DNA of 60,511 bases, from NCBI GenBank assembly GCA_003963305.1, contig RXJR01000004.1, positions 1 to 60,511 on the forward strand. The letters run 5' to 3'. A program made the position numbers and the translations under genes. Shown here in pieces: positions 16,105 to 25,194 of this stretch. Within the stretch, counting starts at the first letter, position 1. Every line of letters starts with the position of its first letter. This DNA comes from Candidatus Melainabacteria bacterium (lineage in GTDB: Bacteria; Cyanobacteriota; Vampirovibrionia; Obscuribacterales; Obscuribacteraceae). The notes under the pieces are model-generated. The model worked only from the letters and a program-made list of their open reading frames with translations. It was not told where the DNA came from and ran no database searches.

Positions 16105-16357
16105 AGGCCGTCCTCTAAAAGACATCGATAACACATGGGAAGTATAGCAACACTCAAAGCCATCTTTTCGCTCGCAAAGCTGCTCGGATTGTAGCTTAAT
16201 ATCCTTAAGCAGATAGCTGTCTAGGTTTCTTACTGGAACGAATTCTGGGGAGCAGGGCAGGGTAGCATCTTTGAAGCCGTTTATCGTGAAGCGGAGAAAG
16301 CGCCTGTTTACTTCCGATTTTTAGTCTAGATTTTGAGTATATTCCTGCGGTTTCAGC

Positions 16358-17263
16358 CTAATCGTCAATCATAATGCGATGACCTTTTGGACAAGTAGCG
16401 TAAGTGCAGTCGTAAAAGCCGTCGTCAAATACAGGTTGGATGTCTGTCCAATGTTCGGAGCAGAACGCTAGTGAACATCGATGGCACCATGTGTCGACAG
16501 TATCGAGTAATTCCAGAAGTGGCTCGAGGTCTTGTTTTGCAATAGCAGCGCGAACGAGTTGCAGCTGTGCCCTGTCCAGAATTGTCAGCGTCTCGCCATG
16601 ATTGACAACAAGAGAGCCCGTGCCCGATTTTTCTGACAGCCCGTAGAAGGGATGGCGGCTTTCAGAATCAACCACGCAAAAACTGGCACAGTCTTCTGCT
16701 CCGCAGAAAGCGCAGGGCATTGTGAATGACTCAAGTTTTACTGTTGTGCCGCTGAGCTCCTGTGTGGTCTTCTCGACTGCTTCTATGAGCTCGTCTGCAT
16801 GTTTGTGAAAATCATTTTGTGCATTGAGAATATTCGCAGCTGATTCGGCGACCAGAATGAATAGTATTCCGCCGTCGTCTTCTAACAATTTCACCAGCTT
16901 GTGGACTTCGAGAAGTTGCGCTCTCAGATCAATTGATGTCACCGCAACTTTCAGTGCGTCGGCTAAACGAGTATCGGGAGCGTCGAGAAACTTGCCCAGT
17001 GTTGTTTCGATCCGTTTGAAGTTCGGCATGTATTCATCGAGAAATCTTCCAAAATTTGCGAATGTCTCTTCGGTCAGATTTTTGGTCTCTTGTGAAAGCT
17101 CGAGATCTTTGACTTCATTCAAAACGAAATCAACATTCTCGCGGATCGCGCTAACACTGCGCTTTAATTGCGCCCGGTTCATCATGAAAGTCACTAGTGC
17201 TTCGCTCAAATCTCTATTCCGAAATATTTGTGTGAATAGGTTCAGAATAACATCTGCCTGCAA
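16358..17263 (-). CDS. Cytoplasmic protein with zinc-ribbon-like Cys motifs, unknown
   Basis: 301 residues. The first two thirds are long amphipathic helices likely to form a coiled coil (RSVSAIRENVDFVLNEVKDL, then LTEETFANFGRFLDEYMPNF). The C-terminal third has three metal-binding-like clusters: C-A-F-C-G-x-x-D-C, C-H-R-C-S-L-A-F-C-S-E-H-W and C-T-Y-A-T-C-P-K-G-H. Their order suggests two zinc-ribbon or treble-clef units. The start is a TTG at 17263, nine bases after the stop of the upstream exported-protein gene, so the two probably form an operon. No family recognised; a structural or regulatory role is possible. Confidence 0.7.
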   Translation of the reverse strand: MQADVILNLFTQIFRNRDLSEALVTFMMNRAQLKRSVSAIRENVDFVLNEVKDLELSQETKNLTEETFANFGRFLDEYMPNFKRIETTLGKFLDAPDTRLADALKVAVTSIDLRAQLLEVHKLVKLLEDDGGILFILVAESAANILNAQNDFHKHADELIEAVEKTTQELSGTTVKLESFTMPCAFCGAEDCASFCVVDSESRHPFYGLSEKSGTGSLVVNHGETLTILDRAQLQLVRAAIAKQDLEPLLELLDTVDTWCHRCSLAFCSEHWTDIQPVFDDGFYDCTYATCPKGHRIMIDD

Positions 17264-17272
17264 ATCCCAAAT

Positions 17273-17860
17273 CTATAGTTTGACTGTGACCGTATTCGAC
17301 AATATGGTGCCAGTCCAATAGCGCTTGTTTTTATCTGCCCCGGTGACTTTGGATGTGAATTTTGCGCTGAGTTGCACTGTTCCTTTTTCAACTCTTCGAA
17401 ATGTTTTTGGGTCCCAGTATTTACTCAAGGGTGTTTGAATGGAGTATGTAGCTCCGCTCGGCAGTGGGACTTCAAATGGTTCCAGAGTTCCGGCAACGCC
17501 AGGAGGACCGACTAGCTCGAGTTCGGTTGACTTACCGGACGTATCAACGAGGACGAGAGTAATCGCCTCAGGATATTGATACTGCTTGTTCGGCACAAAG
17601 TTGTCCTTGCCCGCTCTGGTTGTGACTACTCCGGGCGCCAGCATGAAGCCGAGGTTTAGCATAGTGTCTTGCTCGCTGTTATTTCGTAGCGAAACATTCA
17701 ACACATTAGCACCGGATGCCGAAAGTGAAATTTGCAGCCCGTTGTGTGGTGTACCCCAACTTTCAGCTGCCATGGACGCTACTCCTGAGATCAGGACCAA
17801 TGCAACCACGAATGTCAAGGAGCAGATCCATCCCATTGATCTCCTTGGAAGCTTTCCCAT
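17273..17860 (-). CDS. Exported beta-rich protein, unknown
   Basis: 195 residues from an ATG at 17860 with GGAGGAG immediately upstream; the frame continues to a GTG at 17887 but the ribosome site decides for the ATG. A signal peptide (PRRSMGWICSLTFVVALVLI, cleavage near SMAAES) precedes an all-beta domain resembling immunoglobulin-like folds (VLNVSLRNNSEQDTMLNLGF, EAITLVLVDTSGKSTELELV). No lipobox Cys. First gene of a likely two-gene unit with the zinc-motif protein. Confidence 0.75.
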   Translation of the reverse strand: MGKLPRRSMGWICSLTFVVALVLISGVASMAAESWGTPHNGLQISLSASGANVLNVSLRNNSEQDTMLNLGFMLAPGVVTTRAGKDNFVPNKQYQYPEAITLVLVDTSGKSTELELVGPPGVAGTLEPFEVPLPSGATYSIQTPLSKYWDPKTFRRVEKGTVQLSAKFTSKVTGADKNKRYWTGTILSNTVTVKL

Positions 17861-18124
17861 ATCTCCTCCGTGCTTTTCCACTTTCACATACTATTTGGTA
17901 CAACAAGGCTTTAGAATCGTGAAAACCCTGGAGTTTAAAAGCGACGCACTTTCAGAGTTGACTTGTACGAATTGACGATATCACCAGGTCAGCTCGCACA
18001 GAAGATTGTTTCCTTCGGCAGTAGACATGATGACACCTTTTTCGAGTGCACGCGAAATGCAGATACTCAGTCACTAGCAACCCATTTATCGTATCTCGGT
18101 CCCCTTTATGGGTACAAATGTAAA

Positions 18125-20341
18125 ATGGACGCTATCGAAACTCAAACAAAAGACAAATTCCAACAGAGGCTCGTTTGTGGCAGCTGCCACAAACCTCTCG
18201 AGTTTGACAGAGAAGACCCGGTAACAGACCTGCTTTTTCGGAGCTCGCGCTGCATTTGTCTCGAATCTGATCTCGAAAAAGCAAATGCCCTTGCAAGCGA
18301 GGCTTCAGATGCTGCAACGGCAAATATACAAGCTCCGACAGTCACTTTATCGGATGTTCAAACAATACTCGGGGAACAGTTTGAGGTAATTTCGGTTCTC
18401 GGCGTGGGCGGCATGGGATCCGTGTACAAAGTACGAGACAAGACCCTGGACAAAATATTAGCCGTCAAAATTCTCAGTGAGCAATTGGTTCAAGATCAAA
18501 CCTCTCTGCGAAGATTTCGACAAGAAGCCCTGGCAGCTCAAGCGCTTACGCACGCCAATCTTGGCGCGGTCTATGGACACGGAATCGGCACTTCCGGTGC
18601 GCCGTACATTGTAATGGACTGTTTGGATGGCAAAGACCTGACAACATTGCTCAACCAACAGGGTCCGTTCAACGCTCAACGTGCTCTGCTCATTTTTATA
18701 CAACTTGCTGAGGCAATCGATCACGCGCATGCAAAAGGAGTTGTGCATCGGGACTTAAAACCCAGCAACATCATCATCGAAAATCACGATCAGGCGGAAA
18801 TTGCAAAAATAATCGACTTCGGAATAGCCAAAATTAAGAACGCTGATTCTCGTCCGACACAGCAACTTACTCAGACCGGCGAAATATTCGGCAGTCCTCT
18901 TTATATGGCGCCGGAGCAATGTATCGGCAACGAACAAGATGCGCGCACCGATATCTATTCACTGGGATGCGTCATGTACGAAGTACTGACGGGTGAGCCG
19001 CCATTCATTGCAGACAATGCCATGAAGACTGTACTAAAACACATCCAGGATGAACCAGTGCCACCATCCAAGAAAGCCACTGGCAAGATTCCAGAGGACC
19101 TCGACAAAGTGATTTTGCACTGCCTGGAAAAACAACCAGGCGATCGATATCAGACAGCAAGTAATTTGGCTTCAGATCTGCAAAAGATTCTCGAAGAACG
19201 AGCGGTGCAAGTAAGCCGTCCATCAATACGGATTGCCGCTCGGGCACAGCGCAAGGGATTAGTTAAACGGATAGGTATGACATTCGCGATCAGCCTCGTT
19301 CTTGCTGGAGGAATGTTCTACTTTTTCAACGACCCGTACGCTAATAAAACGGCGCAGGAAATCGAAATCGAAGGCTACATGCAAGAGAATGGTGCCGGCA
19401 CTAAAAAAGATTACGCCAAAGCACTGAAGCTGTATCGACTGGCAAGCAAGAAGGGCGACACCGACGGACTCGTTTCAGAAGCGCTACTTTATGAAACAGG
19501 CAAAGGCGTTGAACAAGATTTCAAAAAGGCATTTGAGCTAAATCAGAAAGCTGCCGAGCTTGGCAATCCACTGGCAATGCACAACTTAGCATTGATGTAC
19601 GAAAACGGGGAAGGTATTCCAATTGACTATAAACAGGCGATGTTCTGGTATCAGAAGGCTGCTGCGTTGAACAACCACAGTTCGGAAACAAATATCGGTG
19701 CGCTCTACGCTAACGGATATGGAGTACCACAAAATTACACCCAAGCATTTGAGTGGACATCACGTGGTGCAGAAGGTGGAATTCCCAAAGCAGAGTACTT
19801 GATGGGTTTACACTATCACTATGGATTGGGCGTTACTAAAGATTTGAAAAAGGCTATTAGCTGGTATACCCGTGCCTTTCAGCACGGCGAGGTGAACGCC
19901 TTGAATGGGTTGGGTGACCTTTACGGTCATAGTAAACCTCCAGATTTTGATCAAGCATTCCAATACTATGAAAGAGCCGCTGAACTTGGCGACGCAGCAG
20001 CAACAGTAAACCTGGGGCTTCTCTACGAATCGGGATTAGGCACCAAAAAGGATCTCAAAAAAGCGTTCGAATTATACACAACCGCTGCCAACATGAACGA
20101 CATTGCGGCTTATCGCCAGCTGGCACGATTGTATAGAGATGGGATCTACGTGAAAAAGGATGCCAACACCTCGAAAATATGGACGGAGCGCTTGGAACAA
20201 GCGCAACACGAAAGTAACGCGAAATCAGGCGAAGCCAGCTATCAGGGCTCCTCACTCAGATCTCAAAGCAAAGCCCGTGAATGGTTCGAGAAAACGCGCA
20301 AGGAATCAAGCGAAGCAAAGGAAGATGTCGGAATTCACTGA
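18125..20341 (+). CDS. Membrane Ser/Thr protein kinase with C-terminal Sel1 repeats
   Basis: 738 residues from the ATG at 18125; the frame opens at a TTG at 17963 but those 54 residues look unlike protein. A short Cys-containing N-terminal patch (CGSCHKPLEF, CIC) may bind zinc. The Hanks-type kinase domain (~86-355) has the G-V-G-G-M-G-S-V loop at 93-100, AVK with Lys115, HRDLKPSN at 208-215, DFG at 231-233 and APE at 262-264, so it should be active. One transmembrane helix (~384-401) is followed by about seven Sel1-like repeats of ~36 residues (GNPLAMHNLALMYENGEGIP and similar) on the far side of the membrane. Likely a receptor kinase with the repeats sensing or scaffolding. It overlaps the next gene by 17 bp. 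Confidence 0.9.
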   Translation: MDAIETQTKDKFQQRLVCGSCHKPLEFDREDPVTDLLFRSSRCICLESDLEKANALASEASDAATANIQAPTVTLSDVQTILGEQFEVISVLGVGGMGSVYKVRDKTLDKILAVKILSEQLVQDQTSLRRFRQEALAAQALTHANLGAVYGHGIGTSGAPYIVMDCLDGKDLTTLLNQQGPFNAQRALLIFIQLAEAIDHAHAKGVVHRDLKPSNIIIENHDQAEIAKIIDFGIAKIKNADSRPTQQLTQTGEIFGSPLYMAPEQCIGNEQDARTDIYSLGCVMYEVLTGEPPFIADNAMKTVLKHIQDEPVPPSKKATGKIPEDLDKVILHCLEKQPGDRYQTASNLASDLQKILEERAVQVSRPSIRIAARAQRKGLVKRIGMTFAISLVLAGGMFYFFNDPYANKTAQEIEIEGYMQENGAGTKKDYAKALKLYRLASKKGDTDGLVSEALLYETGKGVEQDFKKAFELNQKAAELGNPLAMHNLALMYENGEGIPIDYKQAMFWYQKAAALNNHSSETNIGALYANGYGVPQNYTQAFEWTSRGAEGGIPKAEYLMGLHYHYGLGVTKDLKKAISWYTRAFQHGEVNALNGLGDLYGHSKPPDFDQAFQYYERAAELGDAAATVNLGLLYESGLGTKKDLKKAFELYTTAANMNDIAAYRQLARLYRDGIYVKKDANTSKIWTERLEQAQHESNAKSGEASYQGSSLRSQSKAREWFEKTRKESSEAKEDVGIH

Positions 20342-20750
20342 CAATTTACGAAGACATCAGGAGGCTCTGAGCCAGTTCTTGTCGATGCCGACTGCAGATC
20401 TGCGTATTCTTGCTCGAAAAACGGGAGTACCCAAAGACATTCTCAAGCGCTGGCGAGATGAAGGCGAGTGGATTGCTCTGCGTAACCAATATCGGTCTGC
20501 TCAGAGCGGTAAGAATGTGGATACATTGATGCAGGAGAGATCGCGTAACGTGCTTCACAGTTGTGATGTCGTGTTGCGCCTCTTGACCAGAGACTTGAAT
20601 AGATATGCCAGGCAAGTGCAACCAGATCAACATCAGATGTTGCGGCTGATGCGCATAATCAACGAGTTCAATAAAATGGCGGTTGAAAGTATGGAAGAGT
20701 TGAGCTTTCTCGAGTCAAAGAAGGATGAACAGACTGACGTCGACTTCTAA
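20325..20750 (+). CDS. Small HTH-like protein overlapping the kinase gene
   Basis: 141 residues starting at an ATG at 20325 inside the last codons of the kinase gene; AAAGGAAG precedes it. The N-terminal part (ADLRILARKTGVPKDILKRW followed by RDEGEWIALRNQY) resembles the helix-turn-helix of phage terminase small subunits and related DNA-binding domains. The remainder is helical (LLTRDLNRYARQVQPDQHQM, MRIINEFNKMAVESMEELSF). The 17-bp overlap implies co-translation with the kinase, so it may be a kinase partner, substrate or DNA-binding output. No phage genes are nearby. Confidence 0.7.
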   Translation: MSEFTDNLRRHQEALSQFLSMPTADLRILARKTGVPKDILKRWRDEGEWIALRNQYRSAQSGKNVDTLMQERSRNVLHSCDVVLRLLTRDLNRYARQVQPDQHQMLRLMRIINEFNKMAVESMEELSFLESKKDEQTDVDF

Positions 20751-20831
20751 TACACTAACCGGGTGCTCTCTCACTATGACACTATGAGCAATACCAGTAG
20801 AATGTTCCCGAACAACTACAGCAAATGACTT

Positions 20832-22148
20832 ATGAGCGCAAAACGATCCGAATTAAATCCTCATGGAAATCCGCTAGGCATTTGTCAACACGTGGCAGCG
20901 GCACCGGAAGATGGCTATATAACTTGGTTTAGCGGTAGCGGAAAGGAATTCTATTGGGTTTGTCTTGCTTGTTCAAACCAATTCCCAGATTTACCCGAAA
21001 GCCTACTGACATCCATCAATGAAATATTGGAAAATTGCCAAACTGAGGCTACCGCTTGTAATGGGGTAGTTGGCAGCCCCGAGGTCAAGCAACGTTCTTC
21101 TTCAATACACTTTGAATATTACGATTATCCACAGAGCTTTGATGGAAAAACAATCGATATTCAACCGCATTCAAAATCACCTGACGATTGGTTCGTACTT
21201 TTCGACTCTGGGGAACTTGCGATAATCAATCCTACCCAGAACAAGATGCGAACCCTCTTCCAACTGACTAACCTGGGATTCGACCTTGACGATGAGACGG
21301 AGCTGCGTATTGCTCCAAAGCATGATTTTGCTGCAGTTTTCGGGGCATCAAAACAACAAGGCTGCGTGTTCGATCTTCAGACTGGAGCAGTTTCTGCTCG
21401 TATCGACCGGGGTAACTATCGTCCCGAAAACAGCCGTTTTCCCGTTGCCTTCTTTGAATATAAATCTCAATCATTACTGGTTGTAGGCACAGCCTGGAAT
21501 CGGCTAGACATCATAGATCCAGCCACTGGCAGAGTACTTACCGAACGCGAGACCACCTCCTCTACACAAGACAGTGGGCACCATGAACATCATCTAGACT
21601 ACTTTCACGCCGAACTCGTGGTATCCCCAGGTGGAAACTGGATAGCGGACAATGGGTGGGTTTGGTCGCCCCGAGGAGTTATTCGTTCCTGGAATCTCGT
21701 AGATTGGCTCGAACAAAACCCATGGGAATCAGAAGACGGACCGTCTCTCAAAGAACTCGCAGATCGCGCTTATTATTGGGATGGCCCCCTCTGTTGGGTC
21801 GATAACTCGACAATTGCAATTTGGGGTTGGGGTCATGATGATGAATGGTTGATTCCAGCCATCAGATTGTTTGATGTAAAAACAGGTCACGAGCTGAATT
21901 GGTTTCCGGGTCCGCAGACACGTTCTCCGCGAGCGTGGACGCCAAAGAAACTTGCGCCGTCACTGTTTTACGACAACTATCTGTTCTCCGTACACGATGA
22001 TCATGGCACCAGTGTCTGGGATGTTTCAACTGGTGAGCGCCTGCATACGGAGCCATCACTAGTACCAATTCACTTCCACCCGGTGTCCAAAACTTTTCTA
22101 TCCGTAACGCCTGCTGGTATCCGCTTGAGCCGAATGAGCACCAAATGA
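20832..22148 (+). CDS. Beta-propeller (WD40-like) cytoplasmic protein
   Basis: 438 residues, no signal peptide. After an N-terminal Cys/His patch (ICQHV, CLACSNQF), the protein has repeated strand units of WD40/PQQ-like type: SPDDWFVLFDSGELAIINPT, GCVFDLQTGAVSARIDRG, NRLDIIDPATGRVLTERETT, AIRLFDVKTGHELNWFPGP and GTSVWDVSTGERLHTEPS. A propeller of about seven blades is likely and would act as a protein-interaction platform. The ATG at 20832 lacks a good ribosome site. It follows the kinase/HTH pair by 80 bp on the same strand and may belong to that group. Confidence 0.7.
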   Translation: MSAKRSELNPHGNPLGICQHVAAAPEDGYITWFSGSGKEFYWVCLACSNQFPDLPESLLTSINEILENCQTEATACNGVVGSPEVKQRSSSIHFEYYDYPQSFDGKTIDIQPHSKSPDDWFVLFDSGELAIINPTQNKMRTLFQLTNLGFDLDDETELRIAPKHDFAAVFGASKQQGCVFDLQTGAVSARIDRGNYRPENSRFPVAFFEYKSQSLLVVGTAWNRLDIIDPATGRVLTERETTSSTQDSGHHEHHLDYFHAELVVSPGGNWIADNGWVWSPRGVIRSWNLVDWLEQNPWESEDGPSLKELADRAYYWDGPLCWVDNSTIAIWGWGHDDEWLIPAIRLFDVKTGHELNWFPGPQTRSPRAWTPKKLAPSLFYDNYLFSVHDDHGTSVWDVSTGERLHTEPSLVPIHFHPVSKTFLSVTPAGIRLSRMSTK

Positions 22149-22267
22149 TTGCAAAATGAATGTGCTCACAAGTCCTGGTCCGCTGCCTAGACTCCCCTTC
22201 TCAATACGCCAAGTTCAGTGGGTAAATAGTAAATCAATGAACGCGTAAGAGCTAATCGAGTACCGAC

Positions 22268-23026
22268 TTATGGATACTTATCACTGCTGAACCGCGATGC
22301 AGGTTGTGCGGGGTTCTTAGGCTTGCTCATGAATATGTCATCCAGGTCGCCCTGATCCATGGGCTTAGACCCCCTGCGAAAAATCAACTCGAGTGGAGTC
22401 GAAACCCTCTGGTAATTCCTACTGAGGTTGAGCGCCCTTAAATCAATTGATTTACGTTCTGCAGATACGAGAATAAGAAAAGGAACCATTTTCCCCTTAA
22501 CGAGGCGTTCAGCATAGACTGGAACTCCCGCCAGTTGAGGTAAAAGCCCGATAGCGCAAGCAGCATTGTCAACCTTCGTGGAAGCAATTCCTGAGACAAC
22601 ACCGAGCTTGAAAATCGTCTTTTTAGTATTGAGATCACAACCTGCATAGTATTGGATTGTTACACCACTCTGTTTTGTGCGTTTTTCTAGTCTCATAAAA
22701 TATTTCTGATCTGGTGATACCATTGGCGGTAGCAGTGAAACGGCGAGCAGTTTCGATAAGGACATTGCGGCGTATGTTCGGTTTTCTTCGCTCAATATCA
22801 CTATTTCCGGTATCGCGTCAGCACGATAGATGGTCGAAACGGTTCCATCGTCTATCCGCAGTCCATCGTGCCAAACACCAACTCGGTGCCTGACACCGTC
22901 TTCGTGCTGGAGCACAAATTCCCAGCCCGGTTTTCCCGTCTCAGGGGCATGAGCACTAGCCGCAAAACCATTCGAATAGAACGAAAGGAATATGAATATG
23001 CCGGTCATCACCACAGCTTTTGGCAT
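22268..23026 (-). CDS. Exported protein of unknown function
   Basis: 252 residues from an ATG at 23026 with GAGG four bases upstream. Signal peptide MPKAVVMTGIFIFLSFYSNG with cleavage near AASAHA. The mature part reads like an outer-membrane-associated beta domain: WEFVLQHEDGVRHRVGVWHD, GLRIDDGTVSTIYRADAIPE, then RTYAAMSLSKLLA, similar in layout to LolA/DUF4412-type exported proteins that sense a small molecule, though I would not assign it. Two Cys residues (YAGCDL and NAACAI) could pair. Single gene. Confidence 0.7.
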   Translation of the reverse strand: MPKAVVMTGIFIFLSFYSNGFAASAHAPETGKPGWEFVLQHEDGVRHRVGVWHDGLRIDDGTVSTIYRADAIPEIVILSEENRTYAAMSLSKLLAVSLLPPMVSPDQKYFMRLEKRTKQSGVTIQYYAGCDLNTKKTIFKLGVVSGIASTKVDNAACAIGLLPQLAGVPVYAERLVKGKMVPFLILVSAERKSIDLRALNLSRNYQRVSTPLELIFRRGSKPMDQGDLDDIFMSKPKNPAQPASRFSSDKYP

Positions 23027-23206
23027 GGTGCCTCACTAATCCTGTACAAACATGGATTGCAAAAAGATAGACTGAAAAGCAACAGAAGCGGTTTCAGTCA
23101 TGGTGTCCACCCGAATCATATCGTCGAGAAAATCGCGCAGCTCTGAAAGAAACGCGAAGTGCACGACCAGTCCATGCCCTCCAGGCAGGCAAGCAACTGA
23201 CATGTG

Positions 23207-23641
23207 CTAGACCGTATGCTTGTCCATTTTCAGCACGATCACATTGCATGGAGCGGCGTCGACTATCTCGTCTGCCACGCTGCCGAACCAGATACGGCTA
23301 AATCCGTGGCGCACGTGACTCGGAGTAATGACAGCGTCAGCGTCAAATTTCTTGCAGGCGTCAGCAATAACTGCGGCAGTTTCACCGGACAGGATATCTA
23401 CGGAAGCCTCGATGCCGAGTTTTTCCTTCACGGTGCGAGCCATCTCTGCCAAGAGAGTTTGCTCTTCTTTCCTCTCTTCAGCAGCGACATCCGGGATTCC
23501 AGCTACTGAAACATCCGCGAAACCCGGCACGATCACGTGCACCAGATGCATCTGCGTATCGCTTGGATAATTCTCTTTGACGATGTAATCGAGCGCAGCG
23601 CGTGCACTTTCCTCGCCTTCTATAGCGACTATGAGTTTCAT
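23207..23641 (-). CDS. Universal stress protein (UspA family)
   Basis: 144 residues from an ATG at 23641 with GGAGG seven bases upstream (an upstream GTG frame adds six residues). MKLIVAIEGEESARAALDYI opens the UspA fold; LVHVI and SVDILSGETAAVIADACKKF complete the core. The usual ATP loop G-2x-G-9x-G-(S/T) is degenerate: PSHVRHGFSRIWFGSVADEI lacks the first Gly pair, so it is probably a non-nucleotide-binding member. Stress adaptation role by family. Related domains are fused to the SulP transporter at 43002-45587. Confidence 0.88.
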   Translation of the reverse strand: MKLIVAIEGEESARAALDYIVKENYPSDTQMHLVHVIVPGFADVSVAGIPDVAAEERKEEQTLLAEMARTVKEKLGIEASVDILSGETAAVIADACKKFDADAVITPSHVRHGFSRIWFGSVADEIVDAAPCNVIVLKMDKHTV

Positions 23642-23802
23642 GTTTCTTCCTCCCGACAAGCACAGCTAGTAGTATCGCAAACTTGACAACAAATATGGGA
23701 AGAGCGAGCACAATCCCGTGCAACTTTAAGGCAGAGCTGACCGAGCAGAACAACAGACTAGCGCTAGCGCGAACCGCTTCACCCCCTCAGTCAGGACCTC
23801 TG

Positions 23803-25107
23803 CTAGCGAGCAACTTTTGGCGTGGGAATCCGCTGCAAGACACCTTCCAGTGTTTTAGTCTGTTCGACAATTCTTTCACTTTCTTGATTAATTACCTTGA
23901 GGTCGGTCTTGTCTGAATCAAGCAGATTATACAAATTGGCTATACCTTCAGAGATTCTTACCAGGCTCAGATCCCAATCCGCCGCCAGCGCGACACTGCC
24001 GACGTCACCGGCTGTGATGGCATCAAAATTTTTGATTGAAGGCGACACAGCTCGAAGAGAGTTGACCATTGATTCAATCTCACTGGTTCTTATCAGGATC
24101 ACTGGCGCTCCGAGAGATTTTACAGCTGTAGTAGCACCTGACTCCGACTGATCATAATTGATGATATCGGTTGTGCTTGTGGACTGATTTGCCGAGGATT
24201 CATTTTTCAACTGAGTTGCTTCGAGTGCGATCTGGTCCACTAGTGACTTGATCTCGAATTTAGTTTGAGAATCTAAAGGCGTATTCACTGAAGATCTCGC
24301 CAGCCTTCGCTCAAGACCAGAGCATAAGACATCAGTCCCTGCAAGACTTTTCGTCAGGTCGCCGCTAGCGATGGTTGATTCCCGCCCAAGCTGGAATAGG
24401 CTATCGGCGATGTTTGCATTTGAAACAATTTTTTCGATATGACAGATGGACGCCAATTTATCCTTGTCAAAGATCAGCCAGTCGACGGGGAGCTTCGATT
24501 CCTGATCGATTGCGAGTCTCTGAATGACCATGTTGTCGGCACCCAAAAGTTCGAGAACCAGAGCTCGCCCCAGACCAGGATAGGAGCAGGGTGACGGACT
24601 AGCAACCAGATTCTGTCCTCCCGCCGCATGCAGCACCCCCTCTAACAATGTGGCCAGGTCTGACTCGACTATGCTGTATCCATTCGGAGTCTTGAGCAAC
24701 TTTGAATTGGGAGAAAGGCTGACAATGATACCTCCCAAGAAACCACCAGCTTTTGCCTTAATTTTGCCATCAGCTTGCTTTACGACGACAGAACCACTGT
24801 GACTCCCCGCGTCTATAGCTTCGAATCGGATGAGATCAGGCGTCTTGAAATAAAAACGACCTTTCTCCGTTACCGGTTTCTGCTTTTGGAACGTTGTCAA
24901 ACTGGATTCGTACCAGTAATCGTGCATCGCTTTGACTTTTCCCAAAAGGCTATTCAATAGCGGTTTGCCATCGTTAGCACCAAACTTTGGTATCACCATG
25001 CTGTCAGGCGACTGATTGGCTGGCGCAGCGGAGGCAGGTGTTAAAGACAAGAAGAGAAGAGATAAAAATCCAAACAAAACTACGCGCTGTTTCACAGGTT
25101 CAAACAA
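23803..25107 (-). CDS. Exported LolA-like lipoprotein-carrier-fold protein
   Basis: 434 residues from a TTG at 25107 preceded by GAGG five bases upstream. Signal peptide (VVLFGFLSLLFLSLTPASA). Residues ~50-230 follow the pattern of LolA/DUF1571-like domains: YESSLTTFQKQKPVTEKGRF, FYFKTPDLIRFEAIDAGS, VQ/IQRLAIDQESKLPVDWLI. These fold as an open beta-barrel that binds lipid or lipoprotein acyl chains. The remaining half is helical (LVDQIALEATQLKNESSANQ and later coiled coil). A periplasmic carrier or sensor role is plausible; a classic LolA is only about 200 residues, so this is an extended relative. Confidence 0.7.
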   Translation of the reverse strand: MFEPVKQRVVLFGFLSLLFLSLTPASAAPANQSPDSMVIPKFGANDGKPLLNSLLGKVKAMHDYWYESSLTTFQKQKPVTEKGRFYFKTPDLIRFEAIDAGSHSGSVVVKQADGKIKAKAGGFLGGIIVSLSPNSKLLKTPNGYSIVESDLATLLEGVLHAAGGQNLVASPSPCSYPGLGRALVLELLGADNMVIQRLAIDQESKLPVDWLIFDKDKLASICHIEKIVSNANIADSLFQLGRESTIASGDLTKSLAGTDVLCSGLERRLARSSVNTPLDSQTKFEIKSLVDQIALEATQLKNESSANQSTSTTDIINYDQSESGATTAVKSLGAPVILIRTSEIESMVNSLRAVSPSIKNFDAITAGDVGSVALAADWDLSLVRISEGIANLYNLLDSDKTDLKVINQESERIVEQTKTLEGVLQRIPTPKVAR

Positions 25108-25194
25108 TTTAGCCTCACTACATAGATCTTATCGACGATGCCAAAAACGAAATATTCACCAATCATTATCGCAATACTGCTGCCCAAAAGCGAG

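Noticed and set aside
16105-16134. Ten-codon N-terminal extension of citrate synthase
   Set aside because: The strong AGAGGA site six bases before the GTG at 16104 lies inside it, and family N-termini match the shorter form.
17963-18124. N-terminal extension of the kinase from a TTG
   Set aside because: The 54 extra residues show no coding character; the ATG at 18125 precedes the Cys patch and kinase domain.
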